Shown piece after piece: positions 10,341 through 24,290 of a stretch of 64,000 bases of DNA (positions within the stretch are counted from its first letter, which is position 1; every line of letters starts with the position of its first letter). The notes under the pieces are model-generated. The model did no database searches and had not been told where the DNA came from. It was given only the letters and a program-made list of their open reading frames with translations. The translations under genes were made by a program, and so were the position numbers. The stretch is from Isoetes taiwanensis (taxonomy: Eukaryota; Streptophyta; Lycopodiopsida; Isoetales; Isoetaceae): the NCBI GenBank assembly GCA_021234155.1, contig JAJEKV010000005.1, forward strand, positions 13,137,787-13,201,786, given 5' to 3'.

Positions 10341-13300
10341 TAGGCTTGCCAGCAAAAGTCAATTGGACATATAAGTGGCATTGCAAATGTAATAATCCTT
10401 GGACACAACTAGCAGTTTGCTACTTGCAAAGCTAGCAAGAAGGAAAGATCTTGAAAAAATCATATGTAATCTTTAATCTCAAGAAATCCTATGCAAAATG
10501 TAAGCTTGAGATGGTGAACGCTATCGCATAGACAGAAATTCAAAAGTGGAAACACTTAGATATTTTTCATCATTTTCCTTGTGTTCACGCCATGAAATTA
10601 CTAAGATGGGTGTAGAGCATAAGTCCAAGTTTAAAACACGAATCAAGACGTCTGACTATATGGGCGTAGCTCAACTACTTATCATGGCACCGTGGCTTAT
10701 ATGCAATAATTTTGTGCGCACTTAGGTTCTTTTGTATCCAAATGAACACATAATCAAAACATACTTAATTGTTATTCACATAGATAGTATATTAAGCAAT
10801 TTCACCAATAAAGGTAGTTATTTGAAACATTCTACCAAATTGCTTGCTACATTAATCAAGAATCAATCATTACGGGCGCACATATTATGCAGTCCACGGG
10901 TAAAGATCATTGTTCTGAGCGCAAAGAAAGGGATCGCGAGAGCGGCGGCGTTCAGAAAAGCAAAAAGCAAAGTAACCCAAACAATGTGCTGTGCCATGCA
11001 ATGTCGGCATATGTATTCCATTCAGATCCATACACTTGTGACCACTGAAGACCTCATGTAAATAAGAGAAATGTAAGACCGCATGTAAAAAAATCGTGTG
11101 ACATTTAAAGAAAAGAGAACAGGCATTTAAAATGTGCAAATAACCTCAATATGATGAACCGTGGGGCAACACGAAGATCAAAATACACAGATCACCAACC
11201 CTGCGGAGCTCTAACCATTGAAGACAATAGTGTGATACTTAATAAAGAGAGTATGAAGGTTTTAAAAAAGGGATACAGAAAGTTAAGCTCTGCAAGTTAG
11301 AAATAATATTCTCAATATAAGAAAGATGCAAACTGGTTTCCAGCATCATTAGCATCCTTAGAACAATAAAACCACATAGAGACATCACCGTGCAGAGGAT
11401 TTAGTGACGCTTAACATAGAGAGTATGAAGATTATATTTCAAGTGTGCCATTCATTATTTCTATCTGTACGGCAGAAAAGGGTATCCTCGCTACCATTCA
11501 TTATTTTACCGTAGAATCTCATTCTGCATGCGGAATCTTTTCTGCTGCAAATGAACTTGAAAGAGAGCAATAATTGGGAAGGAGAGACATCTTACCCTTT
11601 TAACATTTCTGCACGGAATAAGTTCCTGCACTTTCTATTCTAGTTGTTCCTTCTAGCGAAACCATGTGCATGCCACAAACGATAAAGATATTGCATCTTA
11701 ATTGGCCTGAAGTAATTGACCCTTTGAACTTGCATCATCTTATATGGATGGCCCATCTCTTGTGTTGTTCCAACTGCCATACATCATGTTACATGACAAC
11801 ATTAGCAAACCAAAGCACCTTCAATACACATACATAAAAGGATCCCTTACTTTGTGTATCAATAGCCAGACTAGCTCCAACAACAAGGCCAACAAACAAA
11901 GCCACTGGAGCCATTTAATCAAATTCATGATCATGCATAAAAAGCATTTAAATTTGAAGCACAACATAATCTAAAGCCCCATTACAAAAACAGTCTCAGC
12001 GAAACTTTTAAAGCAGAAACCTGAACTACAATGACAGTGGATAAAAGAAGCTTTATCATTATTTATCTCTTCCTAATATCATGGAACATTTAAAGTTTTC
12101 TATGAAGAGGTCGTCAGTTCAGTCATACACATGCTTAAGGAGCTGCGAGTTATTCTTTGAATTTACATAGCGGATGCTCTGTTCACTTCGTATCCATGCG
12201 ATAATCCCGCACTAAACAATAACCGAGTTCATATACCCTCATAAACTTTGAAAATTTCGATTCCAATCTTTATATCTTAGAATTAATATCTCGAGCGCAT
12301 CTTGCCAGTATTGTATTTTATAATGATGATCCGAGTTACGCACTTTCTTGTGACATAATCGGACTTCGTCAAATGCGAGGTTGGTGGAAAGTGGACCCTA
12401 ATCAAAGCAAAATGCACAAGACTGATGTTGTCGGCCGTGAACCGCCGAATCCATTCAAAGGTTGAGTTGATTTCGATTTCAACAAGCAATGCGTATTATT
12501 TTGTCTTCTTTATGAAGAAGATGATTTCATAAGTATAAGGATCTATTTGTTTGGTGATCATATGTGTTCTTTTCCAAACAAGCACACTGGATTTTTGCAA
12601 CCTGAGGTGCAGGCTGTACATTAAGAAGGGACAGATAATCTACACACTGAAGCCTCAAGTATGGAAACGTTGCAACTTTCTTCATTTCCAGCATTTTTGC
12701 ATATAGACAGCCCGTTTTACATCTTACATGCTGTCAAAGGTGTTTTTGCATCCTACATGTTTTACTGGTATCAGTTCCAAAGGAGGCAGCATCTAAATGT
12801 TTCAAGTGGCACGCATGGAAAGCCAAAAAAAAAGCAATAAAATAATAAACAGAGGAGAATTTAAAAAGCAGCTTTTCAAGTACTCATTCAAAATGGTCAG
12901 ACATCATATTCCATTAATTTATACCATGCACATATATAGGTAAGATACCTACCAATAAAATCATAGCAAAGGCCGTCTCCTATCTTGTACTTTGTACTCA
13001 CCGATAATGTTAGCCCTGCAACATGCATTGTTAGTAAATTTCCTCACGAAAAACAAAATGATAAGAGCCTTACGAGATCACTTTTGCAAAGCGAGAAAAT
13101 ATGATTTCCTGCATATAGAACCAATACTTCAGACAACAGAAATGCAGTCGATAGATGACTCCAAATTTCACAGGCACAGCCCCAATCAACTCTTCTATTG
13201 TTTTCTTGTTTCCTTTCACGTTCTTCGGAACTTTCTACATTATCATGTAAGAGGACTTTAACATTGCAGTAGCATACCTTACAAACCTCCTGGATTGTTA

Positions 13301-13970
13301 GTCTTTCATCCAGTCTTGCATGACATTTAAAATCGATGGTTAACAGGTCTGAAACATCATATGCCGACCTACCAGCACAGGCCATATTTGCACAGGCTGG
13401 ATTTGAAGCCACAGCCTTTTGACATCATCGACTCTAAAACCCAGGATATAGATTGCATATAAGAGTCATAAATCACCTAAAGCCATGTATCCAAATTTGC
13501 ATCCAGCATATCCGACTGGCATGTTATCACCATGAGCAAGGCTCTGTGGGCCAAAAATCTGGCAACAGTCATCAACGTCCTTGATAAGGCAAAACGACAC
13601 ATCAAAGCCAAAATACCTCTTTTCGGCTAAACCATTAAACAGATCCTCTAGTAGCTGCCAGAATGTGGATATTCTGAGATCTGAATCCCCTGTTTTGCAA
13701 AGATATTAAAGCCCAAATATAAAATGGTTCATCCCTGAAGTTAAATTAGCTGAACCTTGTGGATGAAATCCCCGAAGACGATCCTTAAAGCAGAAGCTGA
13801 TCTAGTTTCTAAGCTCCATAAACAAATCCTGTTATGCTTCCCTAGTTCTGCCACAGCCGAACAACAATCGCCAGAGCTCATAAGCGGAACAACCGATTAG
13901 ATGTTAAAAAAGACACCGAGATTGCATTCCATGAATAACGATCTGGATTTGAAAGCATGTTTAATGTATT
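10341..13970. other. noncoding stretch, no gene recognised
   Basis: AT-rich DNA with only short frames. A minus-strand frame at 13044-13412 has no ATG (it opens at GTG) and no motif I recognise. I see no RNA gene or mobile-element ends. Confidence 0.4.
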
Positions 13971-13980
13971 ATTGGCTTCA

Positions 13981-14163
13981 ATCCATTAAAAGAGTGAATG
14001 AGAAGGGAGCAGAATCACGAAAGTTTTGAATCATCAAAGAGTGAAGGAGCTTACCTGAATCCAAGTCTTTCTGATGGGTGCAGTCATGCACCAGCCGATA
14101 AGCCAAGTCCGGAGATAAATTCTTCCAATTCCCCCCTTCTTCCAACACCAGTTCCCACACCAC
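13981..14163 (-). pseudogene. possible PPR-type N-terminal fragment
   Basis: A minus-strand frame without ATG reads LAYRLVHDCTHQKDLDSGKL followed by LHSLMIQN. The pattern (short helix, cysteine, K-x-L-x-x-G-K-x-L-H-S/A-x-x-I/M) resembles the first repeat of plant organelle RNA-editing PPR proteins. Only about 60 residues are present and the frame closes quickly. No further repeats were found next to it. The assignment is tentative and an unrelated exon is equally possible. Confidence 0.2.
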
Positions 14164-14277
14164 CTTATGGACCTCGCTCTAATGCTTGGCGGTGCCGGTT
14201 AACCAGTTCCCACACCAGCCCACAGCAACAATGGCGACCGAGAGTTTACAGGTAAGAGTAGGTTTGGAGCAGTCATA

Positions 14278-14317
14278 GCATATCCTAGGTATATTCCAGC
14301 ATATACCTAGGATATGC
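14278..14317. repeat. palindrome with 16-bp arms
   Basis: GCATATCCTAGGTATA at 14278-14293 is the reverse complement of TATACCTAGGATATGC at 14302-14317. This may be the fused ends of a small foldback element. No function assigned. Confidence 0.7.
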
Positions 14318-16800
14318 CAAAAGCCCACATAAACAAGGGTTTGCCCCCCTAGGGGCAACCCAAAAATAGACTCATTGTAATCTCCTTCTAAAGGAGTAAA
14401 ATATTAGAGGTAACGGATTTTAGATTGTCATTGTTAGGAAGTTAATCATGTTTGTTGCAATTGGGCTATTTATTTTAATGACTCACTTCTAGTAGGGGAT
14501 AGGTGTAAAGTTCGGTCTGATGCGACTTCAAAGACATGCAAATTCAAACAATTGCATGTGTGTTGTTCACAAATTCGAACAATTGCATGTGTGTTTAATG
14601 CCTTAAAGACATACGAAATGTTCTATTCACATAGCGATCTGCTAAGTAGAAAATTACATCTTGGTGTTAGAATGGTTTTATCTTTTAACTTATGGCCTAA
14701 CCACACTCATAAAATTGTGGAAATTGAACCCCATGCACCTTCTCAAAAATCAACCCCATAATAACATATTTTGCTAGGCTAGATTCATCAATCAACATAT
14801 TTTCCTATATCAATTAAGAAGGGCAAATGGCGTATCACGCGCCAAAAATGTTCAAAAAGTTTTTTTTTTCTTATGTCCGTTTAATTAGTTTTAGATTAAA
14901 GGAGTTAAAGGGGAAATGGCAGGGCTACATTTAGGAATCGGAGCAAAAACTCCCAAAGTTCATGATTCAGAGCGAAAAGGAACTCGCAAATCTGCCAAAA
15001 CTCTTATAAGGTCTAAAATCACAACAGGTCTAGAGTATGCCCAATCACTATTACTTCTACCTGCTTCAGTTACTGATTGTAGGCTCTTACTTGATGAAAA
15101 TAGCGAGCTGCATCTTTCAGAGCATGTCTAGGTCCATTATTTTTGGCACTTAACAAAGGTCTCATATCCAAGAACGCATTCAGCAAAAGATTATAAGCTC
15201 TGTAATAACCTTGAACCATCCATGGCAATTAAATCAACTAGAAACTGCAATCTCTTATCCTGATGACTCCAGTATAGAATGATATGCTCCCATTTTATTT
15301 CAAACCATATCGATTATCGCAAGAAATGGGCCACCAAAACATGCTTTATCTCCAACGAAATTGAGTGGCTATTCATCGATGCAGCTTGCAAGAACTACTC
15401 GAAGCTTTCAGGAATGAAGCTCTGCACTTATCATTGTAGCTTTCAGAAGCCAAAGCTTTCAATTTATAGCATGCAAAACAGAATTAAAGAGGGCTCCTTC
15501 GATGTATCGAGGAACAACCTGGTCAAGGAACATGTCGTTGTCTGATCAAATCCGGAAAATGAAGGAAGGAATTAAGTATGAACTTTTTTTACCCAAAAAA
15601 CAGAGTACTCAACTCTATACAGATCTCAAAATAATTATGCTTGTGGATCAGAGCTTTACTTGGACTACGGGCACAATGAAATAGCAACCCTAAACCCTTC
15701 TCGTGCTCCTCTCTTGCAAAATTTCTCACGTACTACAAAAGCGCTCTTCCAAAATTTTACTTTTTATACGTTTGCTTATGTGGATATATGCCATGCATGT
15801 ATCCCAGCATATATCCCAATTTATGAGATAAATGCTTTATGTGCAATTATTGTACCAATGCTGGAGTCTTAGTGCCTAGGATCGTTACAGTTTCGGGCAA
15901 GTTTAGATAAAGTCATTTTAGCTAATAAGAAATGTGCAGTTAGTAATTTACTCGCTGATTAAGAAGAAATGATTAAACTAACAAGAATACAATCACCTAA
16001 AGTCTTACGACCTAAATGCTTTGTAGAATCGTGCCAGAACATCCCATGACTGAACTTGGATTAATGCACCCAAAGAATCGTTACAAAAAATGTCAAAGTG
16101 GTGAAGGCCAAATCCATGGAAAAACCTTGCAATGAGTACCATTGGATTCTAAAAATAGAATCCAAGAGAATGTAAGAAGAATAGACTAAAAAAGGACTAG
16201 AGAAAATGAATGAAGTCGATGGTTAGAGAATCTGATAACATGATTAAAGAAAGAAAGAATATGAGGAAAAATGTAAATACATGCCAAAGGACATAAAATG
16301 AAAATAGTGCAATAACAAACAACCTAAAAACTTCTTTGTCCTTGGGTTTGACATCTTCCAAAACGATGCAGAGAATTATGTTTTTTATGTCGGTTAGTTG
16401 CTTTGACCTTGCAGTTACTAGAGCTGAGCTTGAAGTAGTGCCATTAACCATATCTAAGTCTGCCTTCAAATTTCTTGGCATATCATGCATTAGCAAAAGA
16501 ACATGGCGATAAGTAAAGTGGGCTTTTGTATTGCACTTCATGCTGAATTTGATCTGTATATTGGATCTATCTGGCAGCTCATTGCCTAGCTTCTCGGGAA
16601 TTTTTGATGGGGAAGCCAGGAAGATGCAACTTTTTCATTGGTCTTTTGTTATGGTTATATGTTGGACCTCGTGATTTGCTGTTCTTTATGCATTATTGGA
16701 GGATCTGGTTGGCCTAAAGCTGCATTTTCTTACCTGGAACTAGCTGGATTCTTTACTATTTGCATGTAAGTGGAACTTGTGAATAATTGCTTGATGATTG
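14318..16800. other. intergenic stretch, no gene recognised
   Basis: AT-rich DNA with short frames. The longest (16197-16541, minus, 114 codons with a true ATG) ends in a hydrophobic stretch and may be chance or an exon fragment. Nothing is strong enough to call. Confidence 0.35.
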
Positions 16801-17660
16801 CTGCAATAGTATTATTTCGTTGAGCAGGTGGTTCTCGTCCTCTACTCTTCCTACATCACAGATTCTACATATCCGGTTCTCCCTTTCTACTTTCCTCCAT
16901 CTATCTTTTTTCAATTCTTAGATCATGACTCTCCATTCTAAATCTTGCCAAAATGTCTCTCATGACCTTCCCTAGTAGATTGTCTCTGTACATCTGTTGT
17001 CCTATCTGCTGCTGAAGACTGTTGTGCCAGTCTTCATTCTATTTTCCTTCGTTTACTATATCACTTAGGTTCACTCCCATCTGTCTAGTCCATACGGAGA
17101 TATCCCTGAACCATCCACTACCCATGATGATGTGTGACTTGGCTGATTCGCTGATTGCAATCGTTGATAGCTTCCCTGAATGGCCTCATGCATTGTCCTT
17201 CATTAAATATCTGATGGTCCTTTCTCATGCTCTTACCTCCATTGGTTTCTGGCCTGTCTCATATACCATTGCTGTCAGTGGTGTACTTGCAATTACTGCA
17301 TTGAACAGGTAGCACTTGATCTCCCAGTCAATTATTCTGCTTCTATTACAGAAATTTTTCATATTGAAGTAGCTTGCAATGGCTGCCTGGAATCTGGTAT
17401 CCGCGCCCCTGGACCATTTGACTGTACCGTGTGCATCGTATCCTAGATATTTGTATTCTGTTGATTCTTCCAATTCTGTTCCCATATATCTGAAGGGTCT
17501 ATTTCTGTTCCTGGTGCTAAATGTAACTATTTTGATTTTCGTGAGATTCACTGTCGGTCCTGTTTTCTCGCAGAAGGTCTCTAGGAGCTTTAGTAGCCTA
17601 TGCATGCCCTTGTTCTTTGTAGCCATCATGCTTAAGTCATCCGCACATAGCATCATTTAA
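16800..17660 (-). mobile_element. LINE fragment: reverse transcriptase palm and thumb
   Basis: The minus-strand frame at 17225-17656 reads MMLCADDLSMMATKNKGMHR, a degenerate form of the L/Y-x-A/x-D-D catalytic box of non-LTR reverse transcriptases (Tyr replaced by Cys). It is followed by FCEKTGPTVNLTKIKIVTF and YKYLGYDAHGTVKW, both typical of the RT region downstream of the active site. Weaker homology with stops (IRYLMKDNAWGH, GWFRDISVW) continues to about 16800. The upstream fingers domain and the endonuclease are missing, so this is a 5'-truncated, inactive copy. Confidence 0.8.
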
Positions 17661-20600
17661 CTCATGCATTTGCCGTCATAACCTTTTTTACTCCACGATA
17701 TGATGGAAGGATGGAATTTATTCGATGATATGCTGGCAAGATGGAAACAATGCCTTCAACATGAAGAAATGTGACCTTTTGAACAAAGAAGGTTTCATGG
17801 CACATAAAATATAGCCATCGTAGCGGTAAAGCTAGAAGACATTCTGCTTCTTCAACAAATAACAGATCACTTGCAAGACCATGACCTTGAACAATGAGCA
17901 CTCCACGAACTATAGAGATTATGGACATGAATAAATGCATGATCATAAGCAAATGCATGTCTTACCTCTATATAGCCCTTCAAAGTGTCTACAAGGGATG
18001 TGAACTAGGTGCTGCTTTGATGCTAGCAAACTACGAAAATGGATTCTACCCTCCAGGGAAAAAAATACCTTAATACACATGAAATTATCACAAAAATAAG
18101 ATAAGTGCATGTTTTACCTCTCTATTGACCTTCCAAGTGTTAATGAAATCTGAATTGGGCCATTCTACACTAGCAAAACTGATTCTACCTGCTAGAAAAA
18201 AGGCAACCGTATAAAAAATCCAAGAAACAGGATGTTCACATGCTTCATGCACCAGTTGTCTCTGCACTATAGCAACTAGACAATAGGAATGGGGGGAAGA
18301 AGAAGAAGTGTTGGGATTTTCATTTGAGCAACTTGTGTTAGTAAAAGCAACGGAATGTGAAGGTGCATGCATTTGAAACATGAATCAAAGCATTTTTGCG
18401 GACGACAGAAATGCAATAGGCCATATTAATAGCAATTTGTTGGACTCATTCTGCAAGTGCATGATCGAAAATGGTAGATGGCCATGTATTTGATCACAGT
18501 TATATAGAAAATGGCCTATCCAAACATGTACTACCAAATATAGAGATGAAAGCCATTATATTCTTGAACAACTAAGTCTGGAGGACATTTTGGAGAATGA
18601 GTTTCGGAGATGAACTATCTAGTCCATGTTATATTCAGAACAAAATTGTGAAGACAATGTCAGGGCTTATAGAGAAACCTTAGTACAAATATGAGCTAGG
18701 CTGAGATTGAATTCATATCATCATGCTTATTAAGTTTGCACTCGTTAGCAGATTGCTTCTTGTCCAATATCTGAAGATTTCATCTTAGATCTATGATTTC
18801 GTATTGAAACAAATAATGGACATGGATCTAAATCAACAGAGCAGAAATTAAACAGGCAACCCTAAGTTAATAAGAGATACAAACCTACTCTTCATTTGAT
18901 TTAACTAAAGAGTGGGCTCAAGCAGATTAATCATGTGATGGAGCTTTGAAGAGCATTGAAGCTTGTCCATCTGGAAAAAGAGAAAAAGAAGAAGAAAGGA
19001 TTTTAGCTTGAGTGACAGGCGAACCATTAGAACAACTTATGTCAATTTGTGTAGAACTTATTTTCCACACCTGATGATCAACACCATGGTAATCATCAAC
19101 TTGTTGCTTTTGAACCTGCAGAAGATCAAACTTGACATCAAAATGAGAGATTAGGAGTGGATTATTGCTCACCTTTTTGCATACTTTTAAAACAGGGCCT
19201 GTTTTCTAAAATGGATCTTGATACAAATTCCCAAGAAATATGGCATAGCTTCCAGATGCTTCAATTAGGCACGTACAAAAGTTGGAGAACAAAATGCAGT
19301 GTACACCTAAAACTAATAAAAGATGAACTTGCCCAGAAATGCTAGTTCAAGGGGCTGGCCAACAATTTACACTCAAAGACTGCAAGTTAGGGTAGTACAT
19401 CTAAGATAAAAAATAATTCCAATGCCCAAACAACTCTTAAATTCAATGCCTTGCTGCGAACAATAGCTAGTGCATGCAAAATTAAACGTGAGTAGACATG
19501 GGGATCTGCAACATCATTCATCTTATTAGATCAAAACATGCATGATGGCAAAGATACCAGTCTAGCCATAGAGCAATATATTATGTAGTACCTTGTAAAT
19601 TATAGTACCAAATTAGGATCTCCATCTTTGAGAGAAGCGAAAAACAATCCTAATATTTATCCTTCACAATAATTATCCTTGCTGTGTTCCGTTTTAGAAG
19701 TAATTGAAGCTAACCTCTTCTTCAACTACCAAAGAAACAAAGGCATTGTTTGACATAGAAAAGCTTAAAGGCTTTGGAGCAAGTCTAAATGTTAGAGCGA
19801 ACTTGAAACAACTAGAATGTATATATTAAAAAATCCTATAACCCAGAGAAAAATCTATTTACAAAGACTGCTAAGCAAAAGATATAGATCCTGAGCAGAT
19901 TCTGACCCTAGAAATAAAAAATGGACACCTTCATTGAATAAAATCTTACCATGCGCATTCTCATCTTCATCTATGACAAATTTAAGCAGCAGCATCTTCC
20001 TCCTAAAGGGTTGCTTTCCTTTGAAAGAAACAAATCACAAACCCTAACCTACACCTTGGAGCTTGAATCTCACGCAAGCTATTTCAAAGCTTTCTGGTGT
20101 TCCCGGGATTAGTAGAGCAGAAGTTTGCCATTTGGCGGGACTTCTTGGGTGTTGTAGATGGTGACAGTCGGTTTGTACAGCAGTAGAGTTGCGGATTTTC
20201 TGTGAGTTTGTTGTAAAGTGTCGAAGTATCCCTGTCTCTTTGGGGCAGTTCTCCTTCCTCCTCACTTGCTTTGTAACATTACCATTCTTTTAATATATTG
20301 ATGACACAGTTCTTCAAAAAAAAAAAGAAAAAAACACCTGTAAGCACGCAAGCACCAAAGGTGTAAGAAGTTAGAAATCTCTTTCGCCTGTTCTGGAGTA
20401 CTGGTGTTGCATGAATACCTTGGAAGTTAGAAGCACGAAGCAACAAAGGGCCTCCTCCTTGCTTCTCAAACAGGCAAGCTGAATCAAATATGATATATTA
20501 TCCAGCTTGACTAATCGTCACATTCAAAATCATAAGATCGTAAACAATCTAAGAAACAACTACAATTACCTCAAGATGTCATAGTTATGAAAGTCAATGG

Positions 20601-21340
20601 AACTCCGAGCCACCAAAAGCAGAGGGTACAAACTCCACGACATTGGCCGATTAGGTTATGGCCAAAAACAGAGATGACTATGGCACCCCACCTGTCTTCC
20701 ATGCCGATCGCGGCAGATGTGCATGTAAAAATTGATCGGGGGGAAATCGGTACGTATGTTGAAGATTAGAAAGGCAAAATCGAAATCAAAATTGAAATCG
20801 TGCCCAAGAAGATTTTGTCATTTTTTGGAATATTGGTTTTTTTTTCCCAGCGGCCAAAAGCCCAAAACCTTATCGAAATCACCTAAAGAAAATTCCAAAA
20901 AAAGTTTTCCTCCAAGCCGGAAACCCAAATTAACAATAGCAATTTGAGTTCTATTTGAAGGACTTAGTGTTGTCTCATGTTTTAAATCCGAATAGAAGTA
21001 GTTAGAGTATAAAAGCACATGTAAAGTTTCTCAAACATTATGTATCATAGCATCAACATATTATTCCTTCCAAGACCAAGATATATATCAACATATTATT
21101 CCTTCCAAGACCAAGAGATAAAACTTACGAGTGCATCTCTATTACGTCTGTCATCTCAATTTTCTACCTTTGCCATGTTACCCTACCCAAATTCCCAAAA
21201 TTCCCATTGGACTCCTTGAAAAGCTCAAACTAGCGAACAAACTCCTAGCCTACATAATCCTCTAATATGTCATTTTTTAAGAGATAAACATTCTTCGAGT
21301 CTGCAAAATACCTTCCAGGCAGTTGTTCTAGTCAGTAGGA
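17661..21340. other. intergenic stretch with weak exon-like duplications
   Basis: Two related segments on the minus strand (about 17963-18058 and 18116-18208) each contain a similar pattern, polypyrimidine then a GGTAGAATC start and a GAGGTAA-like donor. They look like a duplicated small exon, but the encoded peptides are not recognisable. A short duplication of ATCAACATATTATTCCTTCC lies at 21054-21115. No gene is called. Confidence 0.3.
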
Positions 21341-21556
21341 TATGCTTTAAGTTCATATATGTTGTTCCAATCTCTTGATTAATACATCAATCGCACTGGA
21401 TAAATTCTTCATATTATTAAATTTTGGGCTTTTATTATGGTGAAGACCTATGCTTTAAGTTCATATATGTTGTTCCAATCTCTTGATTAATACATCAATC
21501 GCACTGGATAAATTCTTCATATTATTAAATTTTGGGCTTTTATTATGGTGAAGACC
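21341..21556. repeat. tandem duplication, 2 x 108 bp
   Basis: The 108-bp unit starting TATGCTTTAAGTTCATATAT occurs at 21341 and, essentially unchanged, at 21449. Near-identity means a recent duplication or an assembly artefact. Confidence 0.95.
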
Positions 21557-21706
21557 TCTCCTTTACCTACCTACATGCATACATACATTTTTACGTATAC
21601 TATAATGCTCCAAGTGCATGCAAAACTACAAAAAACAAATACCATGAAAACATATGTGTTAGCTAACTAGAAGAACCAAAACCAAGTCTGTACAATACAT
21701 TCTAAA

Positions 21707-21810
21707 GAATGAGAATGAGAATGATTTTTTATCGTCCACTGAGGCCAATCGGCCTATGGGACCCACAAGGAGCGCATCAAACTTATTACTGTCCGGGTTA
21801 AAAGAAGAAA
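21707..21810 (-). mobile_element. 3' end of a LINE (short truncated copy)
   Basis: (GAATGA)n followed by TTTTTTATCGTCCACTGAGG and GGCCTATGGGACCCACAA matches the 3' boundary of the minus-strand LINE at 40877 (GAATA repeats, then TTTTTTTAACGTCCACGAAG and GGTCATGGGACCCATACAA). On the minus strand this is a conserved 3' UTR ending in a short simple-repeat tail. The copy here seems severely 5'-truncated. Confidence 0.55.
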
Positions 21811-22339
21811 GATCATATTAGGCAAATGGTTTGCCAATCCCATTCTAGCATTTGGACCAAATAAATGCAAATGCAATCAAGATACCATGGGAAACTTAAC
21901 TCACCTTGCTGCATCGTCATATGATTAAGGCCATTCCATAGCATTGAAAAGGAATAGCTAATTCAAAGCTTAGGTGAATACTACTTGTACCTGTTCATCG
22001 AACTATAAGACAAATATGGACGATGACTTATTAAATAGCCATTACTTTTAATCCAATCCAATACCCTAATATAATTGATTGTTGCTACCAGATAAAAGGC
22101 GTTTGGTAGCAAATTATCAATTACATTGACATCCATGAAGAACAATGTAACAACATATCCGCCACACCAACTTTCACTCTCTAGTACATCAAAGTAGATA
22201 TTATTATGTCAATATGGTGGTTGTCAAGCAACCACGCCCTCAAAAGCCCACATTACACACATATTCTATTTGTCTGTATTAGATGTAGAGTGTGTTGCTT
22301 TTCTTCCTCCTTTTCCTTCTTTGATAGCAATTTCTATGG

Positions 22340-23390
22340 CTTATTTGGACAAGCTCACGAATTATGGCAAATTGAACTGGCCAGCATCCTCGAGAATTAT
22401 ACAAAGGTGATGGTTATCGGATCTCGAGACATAGTGACAATGCATTTTGATGGTGAAATTTTGGAACAGGTAAAACAATATAAATATTTGGGAATTGATT
22501 TTCACAATGATTAGAGATGGTCTGTGGGGGTAGGGAAGTGGATAAGTCGAGGTCTTTGAGCTTTATATCAATTTTTTTTAGTCTGTGGCGACAACGACGT
22601 TTCTGGTGCTGGTCTCTTTGGAGGCTTATGTTTAAAGTGATGGTGCAAACAGTTGTGCTTTATGGTTGTCTAGCTTGGGGACCGGGTTTGGCCAGGGCAA
22701 AATGGGAAGAAATTGAACAAGTATAAAAGAAGTTTTTGTTAGGGGGGTGAAAATCCAAGCTCCCCATTAGATGTTATTAGCAGAGACTGGATTGTATCCA
22801 CTGGAGGTGGGAGCCTTGCTTCAGACTTTTATTATCAAAGGATACAAAGCATGGACGATGAAAGGATATCTAAATAGGCTTTGCGAGAGTCTCAAACATA
22901 GAGTCATGCAGGCTAGTATAGACATCTTGTAGAGTGGGCTACTTTTTGGGGTATTGATCTTGATGATCTCCCAGAGACAGATGTTGGACTACGTATATTG
23001 GTGATTGAGCGAGCTTTATAGAAGATGTGGCCAAATGATGATCTTGGAGTAAAGAGAAACTTCTATAGACAAGAAGTGAATGCTATGGTAGTTTATGAAG
23101 AGCACGCCTATCTAAAGGTGGAGCTTAGTCGCAAGAAAAGGCAACTCATTGCTAGATTGAGGTTTAATTCACATGTCTAGAAATCGAAAGAGTGCGAGAG
23201 CAAGGAGTGGCGAGAGAGCTACGTTTTTGCCCATGTTGCCTTGAAGCACAACTGGAGGATGACGATCATGCATTACTGAGGTGCTCAGCCTTTGATCATA
23301 TCCAAAAAAAATCACGAGATCACATGTGGCTCTTTTTCATTTTTGTTAGATCTATCTCCACCGAAGCTTGGAACATATCGTTGTGAATAC
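22340..23390 (+). mobile_element. decayed LINE: RT C-terminus and zinc-binding domain
   Basis: Interrupted plus-strand frames read KVMVIGS and QVKQYKYLGIDFHND, then MVQTVVLYGCLAWGPGLARA, and at 23210-23300 ELRFCPCCLEAQLEDDDHAL followed by LRCSAF. The YLGI and LYG.xxW boxes and the final C-x2-C...H...C knuckle are the usual C-terminal part of plant non-LTR elements. Many stops and shifts separate the pieces. The catalytic RT box is not preserved. Confidence 0.75.
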
Positions 23391-24058
23391 TTTAAATCCA
23401 AAAATGAGCTCTTACCTCTATATAGAATGGCTATAAATTTTTGTTCGCCTAAGGGTGAGCCTTGCTGATATTGTTGACACTGTTGTTTCATTTTTTGCTG
23501 ATGGACCTGAGGGTCTGAAGGTGTGACAATAATATTAATTAATTAATATTAGCTCAAACTGCTATCCACCTCTTTAACCAGCATTATACAACAACTAACT
23601 AGCTAATTGACGCATAAGAAAGCTACAAGAACTATCATGACAATGTTTGGATGCAGTGTTTCAAGAAGTGTAGTAATGCTCGTGTAGAACTTCAGGATGG
23701 ATGAGCTTCATCATCCGTAGATGCTGACATCAAGGAATTGTTGGTCATTTAGTTCACGGAGCAAGCATGTTCGTAATGCAAATACGCAGTATGTGCAAAA
23801 CTGGGCATACTGCACGAGTGCAAGCAACTCCCTGTTGCAAAGAGTTGCAATTTGCATGGAAAATAAACGTTAAAAAAACACAAGCATGCACAAATCAATT
23901 GAAAATTAAATTAATACTCATATTTGATAACACAATGCAAGGCCTTCATTCTACATACACTTCAATTGCTTTTAACGTCCTTTACCATCATGCTCTAAGT
24001 AAATGCAAAACTAGAAAAAACAAAAACTAGATGCGCTTGATTCATCCCTACTTTCAAC
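23391..24058. other. intergenic stretch, no gene recognised
   Basis: AT-rich DNA with the palindrome AATATTAATTAATTAATATT near 23529 and no coding signal. Confidence 0.4.
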
Positions 24059-24175
24059 CAGGGATAGGTTCAATATTGTATACGTTTTATATGCAATACG
24101 TCTTTTTTGAAAGATACGGCACAAATTTGAAGTATAATACGTCAAAAATATGTTCAAAAACATTTCCGGCGTCGA

Positions 24176-24290
24176 GAAAATTTTGCGTAAGCAAAAATAA
24201 CTGTTTCGCTTACGCGAAAATCATTTCGCGTAAGCGAAACTGTTGTTTCTGCTTACGCGAAATTTTTTAAACTTCGCGTAAAGTGTTTTA
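24176..24290. repeat. subterminal inverted-repeat array of the hAT element
   Basis: The motif TTCGCGTAAGC, or its complement GCTTACGCGAA, occurs about six times in alternating orientation within 115 bp, including TTTCGCTTACGCGAAA and TTCGCGTAAGCGAAAC. Clustered subterminal repeats are where hAT transposases bind, so this is the likely transposase binding region. That role is inferred from the position and layout. Confidence 0.65.
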
